Positions 18,265-26,994 of a stretch of DNA of 54,219 nt are shown one piece after another. A program made the position numbers and the translations under genes. Below the pieces are notes generated by a model, which was given only the letters and a program-made list of their open reading frames with translations, had not been told where the DNA came from and searched no databases. Source of the DNA: Pleomorphomonas oryzae DSM 16300 (lineage in GTDB: Bacteria; Pseudomonadota; Alphaproteobacteria; Rhizobiales; Pleomorphomonadaceae). The stretch spans positions 1 through 54,219 of the forward strand of contig NZ_AUHB01000021.1 in the NCBI RefSeq assembly GCF_000422965.1, given 5' to 3'. The number at the start of each line of letters is the position of its first letter. Positions within the stretch are counted from its first letter, which is position 1.

Positions 18265-19995
18265 TCAGTAAGCGGCCATCAGCGGCACGTCGACATCGTC
18301 GAAGCGCGGTTCGACGTTCAGCATCGGCGCGATGCGACCGACGATGTTGCCGGCCGTCGGCGCGGCATTCATGCCGGCGGTGGCCGGCAGGCCGGGCCGC
18401 TCGGGGTTCGGCTCATCGAAGACCACCAGCAACAGGTACTGCGGGTCGTCGATCGGGAAGGTGGCGACAAAGGCGTTGAAGCGCTTGTCGCTGGAATAGC
18501 GGCCGTTCACCACCTTCTCGGCGGTGCCCGTCTTGCCGCCGATGCGGTAGCCGGGAATATCGGCCGATTTGCCGGAACCGCCAGGCGCCAGCACGTTGAG
18601 GCGCATCAGATAGCGCATCTGATCGGAGGTCGACTGCTTCATCACCCGCTTGCCGATGAGACGCGCCGCTTCTTCGGTGCGCGGAAAGAAGGTCGGCGGA
18701 ATGAGGATGCCGCCGTTCATCACCGCGCTTGCCGCCATGGCCGTGGCAAGCGGCGACACCGCCATGCCGTGACCGAAGGACACGGTGACGGTAACGAGGT
18801 CCGACCAGCGCTTGGGCAGGATCGGCCGGGCGATTTCCGGCAGCTCGGTCGGCACCTTGTCCATCAGCCCCAGGCGCTTCAGGAACTCCTGCTGCCCTTC
18901 GGAGCCGACCTTCAGCGCCTCGCGGCCGGTGCCGACGTTGGACGAGTAGATGAAGATCTCGGGGACGGTCAGCACCCGGTGCTTGCCGTGGAAGTCGTGG
19001 ATGGTGAAGCCGCCAATGTTGAGGCTCTGGGTCGCATCGAAGCTGTCGGTGATTTTCACCTTGCCCGAATCGAGGGCCATCGAGGTGGCGAACAGCTTGA
19101 AGGTCGACCCCATCTCGTAGACCGACGCCGAAGCGCGGTTCATGTTGTTGGGATCGAGCGCCTCGGCCGGGTTCATCGGATCGTAGTCCGGCGCCGAGGT
19201 CATGCCGATGACTTCGCCGGTCTTGACATTGAGCACCACCGCCGCCGACGACTTGGCCGTATAGCGCTGCATCGCCGCCGTGATCTCGTCATGCAGCACC
19301 TGCTGCACGCGCAGGTCGACCGACAGCTTGACCGGCTCGAGGTTCGTCGAGGTCATGCCCGCCTTCTGAAGATCGCCAAGCCACTGATCGTCGATGTATT
19401 TCTCGATACCGGCGATGCCCTGGTTGTCGATGTTGACGTGGCCGGTGACGAAGGCAACCGTCCGGCCCGACGGATAGAAGCGCTTGTTCTCGGTGAGGAA
19501 GCCGATGCCGGGAAGGCCGAGGGCATGAATCGCCGCCTGCTGGGCCGGCGTGATCTCGCGCTTCAGCCAGATGAAGCCCTGCTTGGAGGCGAGGCGCTGG
19601 CGCACCGCGTCGGTCCCGAGGTCGGGGAACACGGTGGCGAGCTGCTCGGTCGCCTCATCCGGGTCGACCACCCGGCGCGGCTCGGCATAGAGAGACGCGA
19701 ACTTGATATCGGTCGCGAGAATTTCACCGTTGCGGTCGACGATGTCGGGGCGGGCAGCGGACACTGCCGCTTGAGCATTGCCCAGCGTCACCGATTCCTG
19801 CGGCATGCTGACGCCCATCTGCACTAGGCGACCAATGATAGAGCCATAGACCAGCACGAAACAGGCCGACGTCAGGAAAAGCCGGCCGCGCATGGTATCG
19901 CCCGTGCCACGCCGTGACGATGCACGGAAATCCTGGCCGGCGGTGGCAGCCGTCGGCTCAGCGGGCTTTCGGAACGGACCAAACCGGAAATTCAT
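18265..19995 (-). CDS. ftsI: Septal peptidoglycan transpeptidase FtsI (PBP3)
   Basis: Class B penicillin-binding protein that cross-links septal peptidoglycan with FtsW. The 576-residue product has a short cytoplasmic part and one membrane segment (LFLTSACFVLVYGSIIGRL). A dimerisation domain follows, then the transpeptidase domain with active-site STFK (in YEMGSTFKLFAT), the SxN-type IYSSNVGTG and KTG in GGKTGTAEKV. The start at 19995 overlaps the ftsL stop as ATGA. A perfect 16-base palindrome, TCCCTCGCGCGAGGGA (18241-18256), lies just after the stop, in the 118-base gap before murEF. Confidence 0.95.
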   Translation of the reverse strand: MNFRFGPFRKPAEPTAATAGQDFRASSRRGTGDTMRGRLFLTSACFVLVYGSIIGRLVQMGVSMPQESVTLGNAQAAVSAARPDIVDRNGEILATDIKFASLYAEPRRVVDPDEATEQLATVFPDLGTDAVRQRLASKQGFIWLKREITPAQQAAIHALGLPGIGFLTENKRFYPSGRTVAFVTGHVNIDNQGIAGIEKYIDDQWLGDLQKAGMTSTNLEPVKLSVDLRVQQVLHDEITAAMQRYTAKSSAAVVLNVKTGEVIGMTSAPDYDPMNPAEALDPNNMNRASASVYEMGSTFKLFATSMALDSGKVKITDSFDATQSLNIGGFTIHDFHGKHRVLTVPEIFIYSSNVGTGREALKVGSEGQQEFLKRLGLMDKVPTELPEIARPILPKRWSDLVTVTVSFGHGMAVSPLATAMAASAVMNGGILIPPTFFPRTEEAARLIGKRVMKQSTSDQMRYLMRLNVLAPGGSGKSADIPGYRIGGKTGTAEKVVNGRYSSDKRFNAFVATFPIDDPQYLLLVVFDEPNPERPGLPATAGMNAAPTAGNIVGRIAPMLNVEPRFDDVDVPLMAAY

Positions 19996-20369
19996 TGCAC
20001 CCGTCTCGTTTCGTCTTGAATGCGTGGCAGGACCGCCGAGCCGTCGGCCGACTGTTCGACCGGCGTGCCGGGTGCCGGCACCACGGGTTTGGCCGGAATG
20101 TCGGCCAGCGTGCCGATGTGATCGGAGGACATTGGCGTCAGGTTGAGGATGTCGTGATGCCGGTCGAGCAGATCGCGCATGCGGGCCGGGCGTGTCAGCA
20201 GCGCCCATTCCGCCTTGAGCAGCGAGATATCCTCTCGCGCCTGAGCGATTTCAGTCTGCTTCTTGTTGATGTTCTCGGCGGCGATTTCCGCTTCGTATTT
20301 CATGTCGTAGACGGCCGCTGCCGACAGCACCATCAGGAACACCAGGAGAGCGTTGATATAGCGGGTCAT
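19992..20369 (-). CDS. ftsL: Cell division protein FtsL
   Basis: A 125-residue bitopic protein of the divisome FtsQLB complex. A very short cytoplasmic end (MTRYIN) is followed by one membrane helix ([19 protein letters not shown]). Next come a coiled-coil-like stretch ([20 protein letters not shown]) and the conserved [20 protein letters not shown]. The C-terminus is Pro-rich. FtsL is poorly conserved in sequence, but size, topology and position between rsmH and ftsI, with overlapping starts and stops on both sides, make the call firm. Confidence 0.9.
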   Translation of the reverse strand: MTRYINALLVFLMVLSAAAVYDMKYEAEIAAENINKKQTEIAQAREDISLLKAEWALLTRPARMRDLLDRHHDILNLTPMSSDHIGTLADIPAKPVVPAPGTPVEQSADGSAVLPRIQDETRRVQ

Positions 20370-21373
20370 GGCCTCTCCCTGAAAAGGCTGGGCACGCCGA
20401 GCGCGGCACGGTCGATCGGACGGGCCGGCGCGTCAGTGCGGATACCGAACCGGAGCTTGGCCGAGCGGGCGCGCGGATTGACGGCGAGTTCCGCTTCGCC
20501 GGCCTCGATCGGCTGCCGGCCTTGCAGGCTGAAGGTGGCAGGCGGCACCGACGCCTCCGGCAGATGGCGCGATCCGCCGGCCCGTTCGCGCGAGCGATCG
20601 GCGAAGAAGCGCTTGACGATGCGATCCTCGAGTGAGTGGAAGGTAACGACGACGAGGCGACCGCCCGGCTTCAACACGCGCTCGGCAGCGGCGAGAGCGT
20701 CGGACAGCTGATCGAGTTCGCCGTTGACATGGATGCGCAGCGCCTGGAAGGCGCGCGTCGCCGGATGCATTTCGCCAAAGCGCTTGCCGCCCAGCACGCT
20801 TTCGATGACCGAGACCAGCTCCGACGTCCGGCTGAACGGTTGGCTGTCGCGTCGCGCCACAATCGCCTTGGCGATGCGCATCGACTGCTTCTCTTCGCCA
20901 TAAATCCAAAAGAGACGGGCGAGTTCCTTGGGCTCGAGCGTGTTGACGACATCCGCCGCCGTTGGTCCCGAGAGGCTCATGCGCATGTCGAGCGGCCCGT
21001 CGGCGCGGAAGGAAAAGCCGCGCTCGGCCCGGTCGAGCTGCATGGAGGAAACGCCGATGTCGAGCACGACGGCATCGACGGAAGCCGCGCCGGCCTCGTT
21101 GGCCAGCCGATCGAGTTCGGAGAAGGTGCCGGGCACCAGCATCAGGCGGCCGGCGCTGGCTTCGACCAGGGCGGCGCCCGCCTCGATCGCCGTGGGATCG
21201 CGGTCGATGGCGATGACGCGCCCGGCCCCGGCGTTCAGCATGGCGCGGCTGTAGCCGCCGGCGCCGAACGTGCCGTCGATGGCCACCGCGCCGTCGAGCG
21301 GCGACAGCGCCGACAGTACCTCGGCGATGAGAACGGGAATGTGCGGCGCGGTGCCGGCTTCGAGCGCGGTCAT
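20366..21373 (-). CDS. rsmH: 16S rRNA (cytosine1402-N4)-methyltransferase RsmH (MraW)
   Basis: SAM-dependent methyltransferase that modifies C1402 in the decoding centre of 16S rRNA. The 335-residue product has [13 protein letters not shown] at the N-terminus and the SAM-binding loop [15 protein letters not shown]. Other matches are [46 protein letters not shown] and [16 protein letters not shown]. The start at 21373 overlaps the mraZ stop as ATGA; a much longer upstream frame covers mraZ in another reading frame and is not real. It is the second gene of the dcw cluster, as usual. Confidence 0.96.
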   Translation of the reverse strand: MTALEAGTAPHIPVLIAEVLSALSPLDGAVAIDGTFGAGGYSRAMLNAGAGRVIAIDRDPTAIEAGAALVEASAGRLMLVPGTFSELDRLANEAGAASVDAVVLDIGVSSMQLDRAERGFSFRADGPLDMRMSLSGPTAADVVNTLEPKELARLFWIYGEEKQSMRIAKAIVARRDSQPFSRTSELVSVIESVLGGKRFGEMHPATRAFQALRIHVNGELDQLSDALAAAERVLKPGGRLVVVTFHSLEDRIVKRFFADRSRERAGGSRHLPEASVPPATFSLQGRQPIEAGEAELAVNPRARSAKLRFGIRTDAPARPIDRAALGVPSLFRERP

Positions 21374-21837
21374 GTGCCGACCTCCGGCTTCTGGGCCGGC
21401 ATTGGGGCACGCCGCAGCGCCCGCGCCCGTTCGCGCGCCGCCAGCTCGTAGGCTGCGAAGCGTGTCGGCTCCCAGATCTGGAACTTGTAGCCCTGGCCGA
21501 CGAAAGTGACCTCGGTGGTAATGCCGGTGATTTCCAGGAGGGCCGGTGTCAGCCCGATACGGCCTTCGCTGTCGATCGTCAGGCGATCCGAGGAGCCATA
21601 GAAGGCCGTCGACAGGAGATCGTGATCTTCGGAAAACGGCGCGTAACGGGCAAGGTTGCGCTCGATTTCGGCGAGCAACTGGTTGCCACCGCAGTCCACC
21701 GCTTCCATGTCGATCGACGGGTAGCAGTAAAGCCCCTCGAAGCCATCGCGCGACAAGACCTGACGGAAAGGCGCCGGGATAGACACCCGCCCCTTCCGAT
21801 CGATCTTGTTGGTGACGCGCGATACGAAGCCGTTCAT
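21370..21837 (-). CDS. mraZ: Transcriptional regulator MraZ
   Basis: DNA-binding protein of the SpoVT/AbrB swapped-hairpin fold that represses its own division cluster in species studied. The 155-residue product carries the two tandem MraZ domains. The first is [19 protein letters not shown], with the DxKGR box; the second is [21 protein letters not shown] chose ATG 21837 ([13 protein letters not shown]) because the homology starts there; a longer frame adds 72 non-MraZ residues. A promoter overlapped by MraZ-type repeats lies about 240 bases upstream, which suggests autoregulation. First gene of the cluster. Confidence 0.95.
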   Translation of the reverse strand: MNGFVSRVTNKIDRKGRVSIPAPFRQVLSRDGFEGLYCYPSIDMEAVDCGGNQLLAEIERNLARYAPFSEDHDLLSTAFYGSSDRLTIDSEGRIGLTPALLEITGITTEVTFVGQGYKFQIWEPTRFAAYELAARERARALRRAPMPAQKPEVGT

Positions 21838-22061
21838 CGATCCCCGCAACCCGCTGCGAGCGGTGCCTGTTTCCCCGTTTCGTTGGCCGAAAAACCACTT
21901 CTTCAGAAGCAATCCGACCTGGCGGCTCGCATGACGCGGACACAACCGACGGCCGAGACGGTCGTTGCATTTTGCAACAGCCCGCCGCGGCTGAACCCGA
22001 CCTCGTGTGCCCACCTGACTCTCGAAATCCGCGAGACGTCTGGCTCGGATCACCTGCTTGC

Positions 22062-22102
22062 CGGGATGATTTGGGATAGCATGGGATCATGTGGGGCGTC
22101 AA
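22062..22102 (-). promoter_or_regulatory. mraZ operon promoter overlapped by MraZ-type TGGG repeats
   Basis: On the minus strand, TTGACG (22102-22097), a 17-base spacer and CTATCC (22079-22074) resemble an alphaproteobacterial sigma-70 promoter. On the plus strand, TGGG occurs at 22072, 22082 and 22092, with CGGG at 22062, exactly every 10 bases and spanning from the -35 edge past the -10. TGGG boxes at a 10-base period are the known MraZ target. The predicted 5' leader is about 230 bases. Confidence 0.6.
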
Positions 22103-22361
22103 CGAAAGCCAAGCGGCACGCACTGCCTGAAGACAGCTCTCCACATTTATGAGGCGTTAGGCTTAACAAGTCGTTCACCAAGCCGAGACGACCGCGCCGA
22201 GATCGCTTCTCAGCCGTTACAATCGGCAACACTCATGGAAAATGATCGGGGTGATGGCAGGACGGGTGAAGGCGCTCGCCCTCGAGAGGTTGCCCGGCGC
22301 AACCAATGCGCTCGCTCGAAAAACACTCGACCGAAATGCAGGCTCTACTTTCAGTCACCCG

Positions 22362-22407
22362 AAAAACAAAAAAAGCCCCGCCATCCCCCCAGGGCTCGGC
22401 GGAGCTT
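22362..22407 (-). terminator. Rho-independent terminator after the small lipoprotein gene
   Basis: Minus strand: AAGCTCCGCC pairs with GGCGGGGCTT (one G-U pair), followed by a TTTTTTTG tract. It insulates the mraZ promoter from upstream transcription. Confidence 0.85.
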
Positions 22408-22463
22408 TGATGCAGCGAACGGGTCGGAAATGTCGGCCCGCCCATGTCATCCCATGCCGAGGC

Positions 22464-22625
22464 TCAGCGGGACGCAGCGTGGCCGATTTTGCTGCCGGCA
22501 GCCTGAGTGGCATTCACGGTGTTGGCGGTATCCTGGCCGACGCCACGGATCGTATTGGCACAGCCACTAAAAGCGACAGCCAAAAGGGCAACGACACCGA
22601 TGCTGAGGATGGACTTGACGGACAT
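22464..22625 (-). CDS. Small entericidin-like lipoprotein
   Basis: A 53-codon gene. The product begins MSVKSILSIGVVALLAVAFS and continues GCANTIRGVGQDTANTVNAT, then QAAGSKIGHAASR. It has a lipoprotein signal peptide with lipobox AFSGC, so Cys22 should be lipidated and the mature protein is only about 32 residues. The pattern after the Cys (CANTIRGVGQDT) is that of the entericidin A/B family, small membrane lipoproteins studied as an antidote/toxin pair in E. coli; no second copy is seen here. AGGAAAGGA lies at a proper distance before ATG 22625. It has its own terminator downstream and the efp terminator upstream, so it is a single-gene unit. Confidence 0.85.
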   Translation of the reverse strand: MSVKSILSIGVVALLAVAFSGCANTIRGVGQDTANTVNATQAAGSKIGHAASR

Positions 22626-22702
22626 GGAAGATCCTTTCCTGTTGAACTGTGGCCGGATGGGCCCACTCTAAAGACGCACAGAGCGCGCTTCGGTTCCACC
22701 CC

Positions 22703-22738
22703 CAAAAAGAAAAATGCCCGGAAGACGAGCTTCCGGGC
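22703..22738 (-). terminator. Rho-independent terminator after efp
   Basis: GCCCGGAAG (22716-22724) and CTTCCGGGC (22730-22738) form a 9-base stem with a 5-base loop. On the minus strand it is followed by ATTTTTCTTTTTGG. Confidence 0.9.
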
Positions 22739-22806
22739 GCTGGATGGTTACCTAAACGGGGAAAGCCCCCCGGGAAAACTCCCGAAGCGACTGCGGCAAG
22801 AACCAA

Positions 22807-23376
22807 TCAGTCCTTGGCGCGCTCGACGTAGGAGGCGTCCTCGGTCATCACCACGATGCGGGTACCGACGGAGACGAAGGGCGGCACCATGGTGCGCACG
22901 CCGTTCGACAGGATGGCGGGCTTGTAGGACGAAGCGGCCGTCTGACCCTTCACGGCCGGCTCGGTCTCGGTGACTTCCAGCGTCATGCGAGCCGGCAGCT
23001 CGATCGACACGGGTATGTCGTTATAGACGCCGATATGGCATTCCATATTCTCGGCCAGGAAGGGCGCGCGATCGCCGACCACTTCCTTCGGCACGGAGAT
23101 CTGCTCGTAGCTCTCCATCTGCATGAAGGCAAAGCCATGCTCTTCCTCATAGAGGAAGGTGTAGGGGCGTTCGTCGATCATCGCCTTTTCGACCATTTCG
23201 GTGGTCTTGTAGCGCACCGACACCTTCACGCCGTCGTTGATGCGGCGCATGTCGATCTGCGTGGTGGGCGTGCCCTTGCCCGGATGGAAACTCTCGGCCA
23301 GCAGGACGACGTGGAGCTTGTCATCCAGCTCGACGACGTTGCCCTTGCGAATTTGGCTAGCGATGACCTTGACCAT
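22807..23376 (-). CDS. efp: Translation elongation factor P
   Basis: EF-P enters stalled ribosomes and promotes peptide bonds at polyproline stretches. The 189-residue product starts [19 protein letters not shown] and has the modification loop [16 protein letters not shown], with Lys34 as the residue that EpmA beta-lysylates. The second and third OB-type domains include [20 protein letters not shown], and the C-terminal part has [17 protein letters not shown] chose ATG 23376 as homologues do; the longer open frame upstream is not EF-P-like. It is divergent from epmA, its own modifying enzyme, 106 bases away. The C-terminus ends in ERAKD. Confidence 0.96.
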   Translation of the reverse strand: MVKVIASQIRKGNVVELDDKLHVVLLAESFHPGKGTPTTQIDMRRINDGVKVSVRYKTTEMVEKAMIDERPYTFLYEEEHGFAFMQMESYEQISVPKEVVGDRAPFLAENMECHIGVYNDIPVSIELPARMTLEVTETEPAVKGQTAASSYKPAILSNGVRTMVPPFVSVGTRIVVMTEDASYVERAKD

Positions 23377-23482
23377 GACGTATCGGGTATCCTGAAAACG
23401 GGTGGCGCGGCCTCGAAACACTGGCTCCGGGCGCGGATCGCGTCTCTCCTGACATTTTTGAAGCGGAAAAGGAAGAGGCGGA

Positions 23483-24532
23483 ATGCACGAAACGGCCGAA
23501 GAGTCGCCCTGGTGGTCGGCCGAGCGCCATCTGGCCCGCCGCCCATTCCTCGCAGCGAGGGGAAACATCAAGCGCGCCATCAGATCCTGGTTCGAAGGTG
23601 AAGGCTTCACCGAAGTGGAATGCCCGGCCCTGCAGGTGTCGCCCGGCAACGAGGCGCATCTGCATGCCTTCGCCACTGAGAAGGTCGGCCTCGACGGCAG
23701 CCGTACGCCGCGCTATCTGCACACCTCGCCGGAATTCACCGCCAAGAAGCTGCTTGCCGCCGGCGAGACGCGCATTTTCGATTTTGCCCGCGTCTTCCGC
23801 AATCGCGAGAAGGGCGCTCTGCATTCCTCGGAATTCACCCTGCTCGAATGGTACAGGGCCAACGAGCCCTATGAGCAGTTGATGGACGATGCCGTGGCGC
23901 TGATGCGGCTCGCAGCGACGACGCTCGGCCGCGACGTGTTCGTCTGGCGCGGCCGCACCGCCGATCCCTTTGCCGAGCCGGAAAAGCTCACGGTCGCCGA
24001 AGCCTTCTCGCGCTACGCCGGCATCGAACTCCTCGCAACGCTCACCGATGATCCCGGCGCGCCCGACCGCGACGCTCTTGCAGCCCAGGCCGAGGCGCGC
24101 GGCTATCGCGTCGTTGGCGACGATAGCTGGACCGACATCTACTCGCGCATTCTGGTCGAGAGCATCGAGCCGAACCTTGGCATGGGAAGGCCGACCATCT
24201 TCTACGAATATCCCGTCTGCGAAGCCGCCCTCTCCCGCCCCGTCGCCCGCGACCCGCGCCTTGCCGAACGCTTCGAGCTCTATGCCTGCGGCGTCGAGCT
24301 CGCCAACGCTTTCGGCGAGCTGACCGACCCGGCCGAGCAGCGTCGCCGCTTCATCGAGGAGATGGACATCAAGGAGCGCATCTACGGCGAGCGCTATCCT
24401 CTCGACGAGGATTTTCTCGCCGCCCTCGCCCATATGCCGCAAGCCTCGGGCATCGCGCTGGGCTTCGAGCGGCTGGTGGTGCTGGCCAGCGGCGCCCGCT
24501 CCATCGAAGACGTCGTCTGGGCGCCGGTGTGA
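23483..24532 (+). CDS. epmA: EF-P lysine aminoacylase EpmA (GenX/PoxA)
   Basis: Class II lysyl-tRNA-synthetase paralogue without anticodon-binding domain that attaches (beta-)lysine to Lys34 of EF-P. The 349-residue product contains motif 1-like [20 protein letters not shown] and [16 protein letters not shown]. Motif 2 is [30 protein letters not shown] follows, and motif 3 is [17 protein letters not shown]. The start at 23483 has AAGGAAGAGG upstream. The divergent efp makes the role clear. No lysine 2,3-aminomutase (epmB) is next to it in this window. Confidence 0.94.
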   Translation: MHETAEESPWWSAERHLARRPFLAARGNIKRAIRSWFEGEGFTEVECPALQVSPGNEAHLHAFATEKVGLDGSRTPRYLHTSPEFTAKKLLAAGETRIFDFARVFRNREKGALHSSEFTLLEWYRANEPYEQLMDDAVALMRLAATTLGRDVFVWRGRTADPFAEPEKLTVAEAFSRYAGIELLATLTDDPGAPDRDALAAQAEARGYRVVGDDSWTDIYSRILVESIEPNLGMGRPTIFYEYPVCEAALSRPVARDPRLAERFELYACGVELANAFGELTDPAEQRRRFIEEMDIKERIYGERYPLDEDFLAALAHMPQASGIALGFERLVVLASGARSIEDVVWAPV

Positions 24533-24536
24533 CAGC

Positions 24537-24920
24537 CTAGCTGGTGATCTCGATCCGCGTGCCGTCGGGCGCGGCGATCACCGCCTCATAATATCCGTCA
24601 CCGGTGCGACGCGGCCCCGACAACAGGCAGCCTTCGGCTCGGCATCGATCGGCCAGCGCGTCAACGGCGGCCTCGCTGCCGAGCGACACCGCGACGTGGT
24701 CCCAACCCACTCGCTCGGCGGGCGCTGCGGTTTCGACCCATGGCCCGGCCATCAGCTCGATGGCACCACCACCATCCTTCAGTCGGACGAAGCGCGAGCG
24801 AAAGCCCGGCCGGTTCCGGCTCTCGTAGACCTCGCCGACCTCGGCATCGAAGGCGCGCGTCCAGAAGGCGGCGGCCGCGTCGAGATCGTGTGTCCACAAG
24901 GCCACGTGGGCAAGGCGCAT
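24537..24920 (-). CDS. VOC family (glyoxalase-like) protein
   Basis: A 127-residue protein of the vicinal oxygen chelate fold. It has RLAHVALWTHDLDAAAAFW at the N-terminus, the segment FVRLKDGGGAIELMAG, then WDHVAVSLGSEAAVDALAD and PDGTRIEITS at the end. His5, Glu56 and His75, plus the Glu in the last strand, could serve as metal ligands as in glyoxalase I, but the substrate cannot be inferred. It converges with epmA with only 4 bases between stops and lies 10 bases after the MFS gene on the same strand, perhaps one transcript. Confidence 0.85.
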   Translation of the reverse strand: MRLAHVALWTHDLDAAAAFWTRAFDAEVGEVYESRNRPGFRSRFVRLKDGGGAIELMAGPWVETAAPAERVGWDHVAVSLGSEAAVDALADRCRAEGCLLSGPRRTGDGYYEAVIAAPDGTRIEITS

Positions 24921-24930
24921 ATCGATCCCC

Positions 24931-26070
24931 TCAATGCGGTCGACCGGCCACGCGGCCAGCCGTCAGGGTCACAAGTGCCAAGAGCGCCGTCAGCATCCAC
25001 AGCGAAGCGGGAAGGCTGGTCAGCTTGGCGACGAAGCCGATGCCGGCAGGCCCGAGCAGCACGCCGGCATAACCGGCGGTGGTGACAGCGGTGACGGCGA
25101 GACCGGACGGCATGACCGATTGATTGCCGGCCTGCCGGAACAGCACCGGCACGATGTTGGCAAGACCGATGCCGACCAGCAGGTAGCCGGCCATGGCAAG
25201 AATGGCGACCGGCGCGACCAGCGTCAGGACGAAGCCGGCGATGCCGATCACGCTCCCCCACATCAGCGTGGCGCGGTCGCCGACGCGGCCGACCACCTTG
25301 TCGCCGGCGAGCCGCATCGCCGTCATGGCGATGGAAAACACCATGTAGCCCATGCCGCCCTGCTCTGCCCCGACCAGCCCGGCACCCGTGAGATAGAGCG
25401 CACTCCAGTCGAGCACCGCCCCTTCGACCAGGAAGACAATCGCCGTCAGCACCGCCAGCAGCAGCACGAAGCCACGCGGCACGGCGAACAGCGGCCCGCC
25501 CTCGGCCGGTGTCGTGGTGAGAAGGCGCGGCGTGATGGCGAGCGTCGCGATCAACATCAGAGCCGAGGCGACGAGCATGGTCGGCAGCGGCCCGAGCTGC
25601 ACCGACAACAGGAAGATGGCAAACATCGAGCCGATGAAACCGCCGACGCTGTAGAGGCCGTGGAAGCCGGACATCATCGGCCTTTTTGCCGCCTTCTCCA
25701 CCTCGATGGCATGAATGTTCATGGCGACGTCGAGCGAACCGAGCGAACCGCCGAACACGAACAGCGTGAGGCCCAGCGTCAGCGGTGTCGACACCACCGC
25801 CAACAGGGGCAGAAAGATCGCCATGCCCACGGCGCCGCCGATGATGATCGGCTTGCTGCCATAGCGGGCGCTCAGCATGCCGGTCATCAGCATGGCGACC
25901 ACCGAACCGATGCCGAGGCAGAGCAGCAGCAACCCCAGCACACCGTCGTCGACGGCGAGCCGTGCCTTGGCATAGGGGATGAGCGGCGCCCAGCAGGCGA
26001 CGCCGAAACCGGCCACCAGAAAGGCGAGGCGCGTGGCGAGCCGGGTGGCTGGCCGATCTGAGGATATCAT
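24931..26070 (-). CDS. MFS transporter (YbjJ-like)
   Basis: Twelve-helix major facilitator, 379 residues from the chosen start. It begins with a helix AFLVAGFGVACWAPLIPY and shows LLLLCLGIGSVVAMLMTGML and SARYGSKPIIIGGAVGMA (the loop 2-3 motif). Later segments are SLGSLDVAMNIHAIEVEK and GFHGLYSVGGFIGSMFA, which recall the YbjJ group; the substrate is unknown. ATG 26070 has CGGAGC 8 bases upstream; an earlier ATG at 26103 lies inside the end of the DeoR-type gene. Its position directly after that regulator suggests co-transcription and control by it. Confidence 0.85.
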   Translation of the reverse strand: MISSDRPATRLATRLAFLVAGFGVACWAPLIPYAKARLAVDDGVLGLLLLCLGIGSVVAMLMTGMLSARYGSKPIIIGGAVGMAIFLPLLAVVSTPLTLGLTLFVFGGSLGSLDVAMNIHAIEVEKAAKRPMMSGFHGLYSVGGFIGSMFAIFLLSVQLGPLPTMLVASALMLIATLAITPRLLTTTPAEGGPLFAVPRGFVLLLAVLTAIVFLVEGAVLDWSALYLTGAGLVGAEQGGMGYMVFSIAMTAMRLAGDKVVGRVGDRATLMWGSVIGIAGFVLTLVAPVAILAMAGYLLVGIGLANIVPVLFRQAGNQSVMPSGLAVTAVTTAGYAGVLLGPAGIGFVAKLTSLPASLWMLTALLALVTLTAGRVAGRPH

Positions 26071-26089
26071 GCTGTCAGCTCCGAAAATC

Positions 26090-26860
26090 TCATGACGGGT
26101 CATCGGCCACCAGAATCTCGGCGGTGGTTTCCCTGAGGTCGGTGACGAATGCCTCGGGCGCGTCCCATTCCACGACGAAATGCGAAAAGGCGTTGGCCGG
26201 CGCGACGCGATAGGGCGCGCGCGCGCCGAACTTGTCGCTGGTGACGAGCACGGCGCTCTGCCGGCTCACCGCCATCACCGCGCGCTTGAAGATGGCATCG
26301 GCGTGATGGAGAGCGCCGACACCATCGGCGGCCGATAAACCGCAGACGCCGATAAAGGAGAAATCGAAGACAAGGCGCGACACCGCCTCAATGGCGACGG
26401 CATCGACCGCGCCGCCGATGGTGGCGTCCACCGCCCCGCCGATCATCACCAGGTCGATGTCTTGCCGGGCCAGCACGGCGGCGGCGACGTCGATCGAATT
26501 GGTGGCCACCGACAGTCCAAGATCTTCCGGCAGCGCCTCAACCAGTGCCACGTGCGTGCTGCCGGCATCGAGAAAGACCAGATCGCCCCGCCCGACCAGC
26601 GCCACCGCCCGCGCCGCCAGCGCCCGCTTGGCGTCAACCCCTTCGCCAAGCCGCACCGAAAGCGGCCGCGTCGGCAACGGCAAGGCGCCACCGTAGACGC
26701 GGCGGCATAGCCCCTCGGCGGCCAGCGCCCGAAGATCGCGGCGGATGGCATCCTCGGACACGCCGAACTCTATGGCGAGCTGGACAGACGCTACCGACTG
26801 CCCCTCGGCAAGGCGGGCAGCAATCAGATCACGGCGGGCAAGCGGCAGTTCATCGGTCAT
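26090..26860 (-). CDS. DeoR/GlpR family transcriptional regulator
   Basis: A 256-residue repressor type. The N-terminal winged HTH reads RRDLIAARLAEGQSVASVQL, then FGVSEDAIRRDLRALAAEGL and RRVYGGALPL, the DeoR signature. A DeoR C-terminal sensor domain follows, with FLDAGSTHVALVEAL, LSVATNSIDVAAAVL, MIGGAVDATIGGAV and FIGVCGLSAADGV. Such domains bind phosphorylated sugars. Two GCAyAAACAAG direct repeats at 26876-26908, just upstream, may be its own operator. It probably controls the MFS carrier and VOC gene that follow. Confidence 0.92.
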   Translation of the reverse strand: MTDELPLARRDLIAARLAEGQSVASVQLAIEFGVSEDAIRRDLRALAAEGLCRRVYGGALPLPTRPLSVRLGEGVDAKRALAARAVALVGRGDLVFLDAGSTHVALVEALPEDLGLSVATNSIDVAAAVLARQDIDLVMIGGAVDATIGGAVDAVAIEAVSRLVFDFSFIGVCGLSAADGVGALHHADAIFKRAVMAVSRQSAVLVTSDKFGARAPYRVAPANAFSHFVVEWDAPEAFVTDLRETTAEILVADDPS

Positions 26861-26875
26861 GCCGCCTTATATCGT

Positions 26876-26908
26876 GCATAAACAAGAATTACAACACGCA
26901 CAAACAAG
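26876..26908 (-). promoter_or_regulatory. Direct-repeat operator candidate of the DeoR-type gene
   Basis: GCATAAACAAG (26876-26886) and GCACAAACAAG (26898-26908) are direct repeats starting 22 bases apart, two helical turns. They lie 16 bases upstream of the regulator start. The surrounding DNA is clearly more AT-rich than average. Confidence 0.45.
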
Positions 26909-26994
26909 TATGAACCGTTTTTATGAATCGTTACACAGTACCGACGCCGAGAAGGCGGTCCTGGTTCTGCAACGGTCATGGCTTGAACAGACGG

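Larger units (their letters stand above)
21838..22463. other. Leader and intergenic region between mraZ and the small lipoprotein gene
   Basis: This 626-base stretch holds no convincing gene. From mraZ outward it contains a roughly 230-base leader, the promoter with MraZ boxes (22062-22102), and the terminator of the lipoprotein gene (22362-22407). Open frames on both strands here lack family resemblance. Confidence 0.6.
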
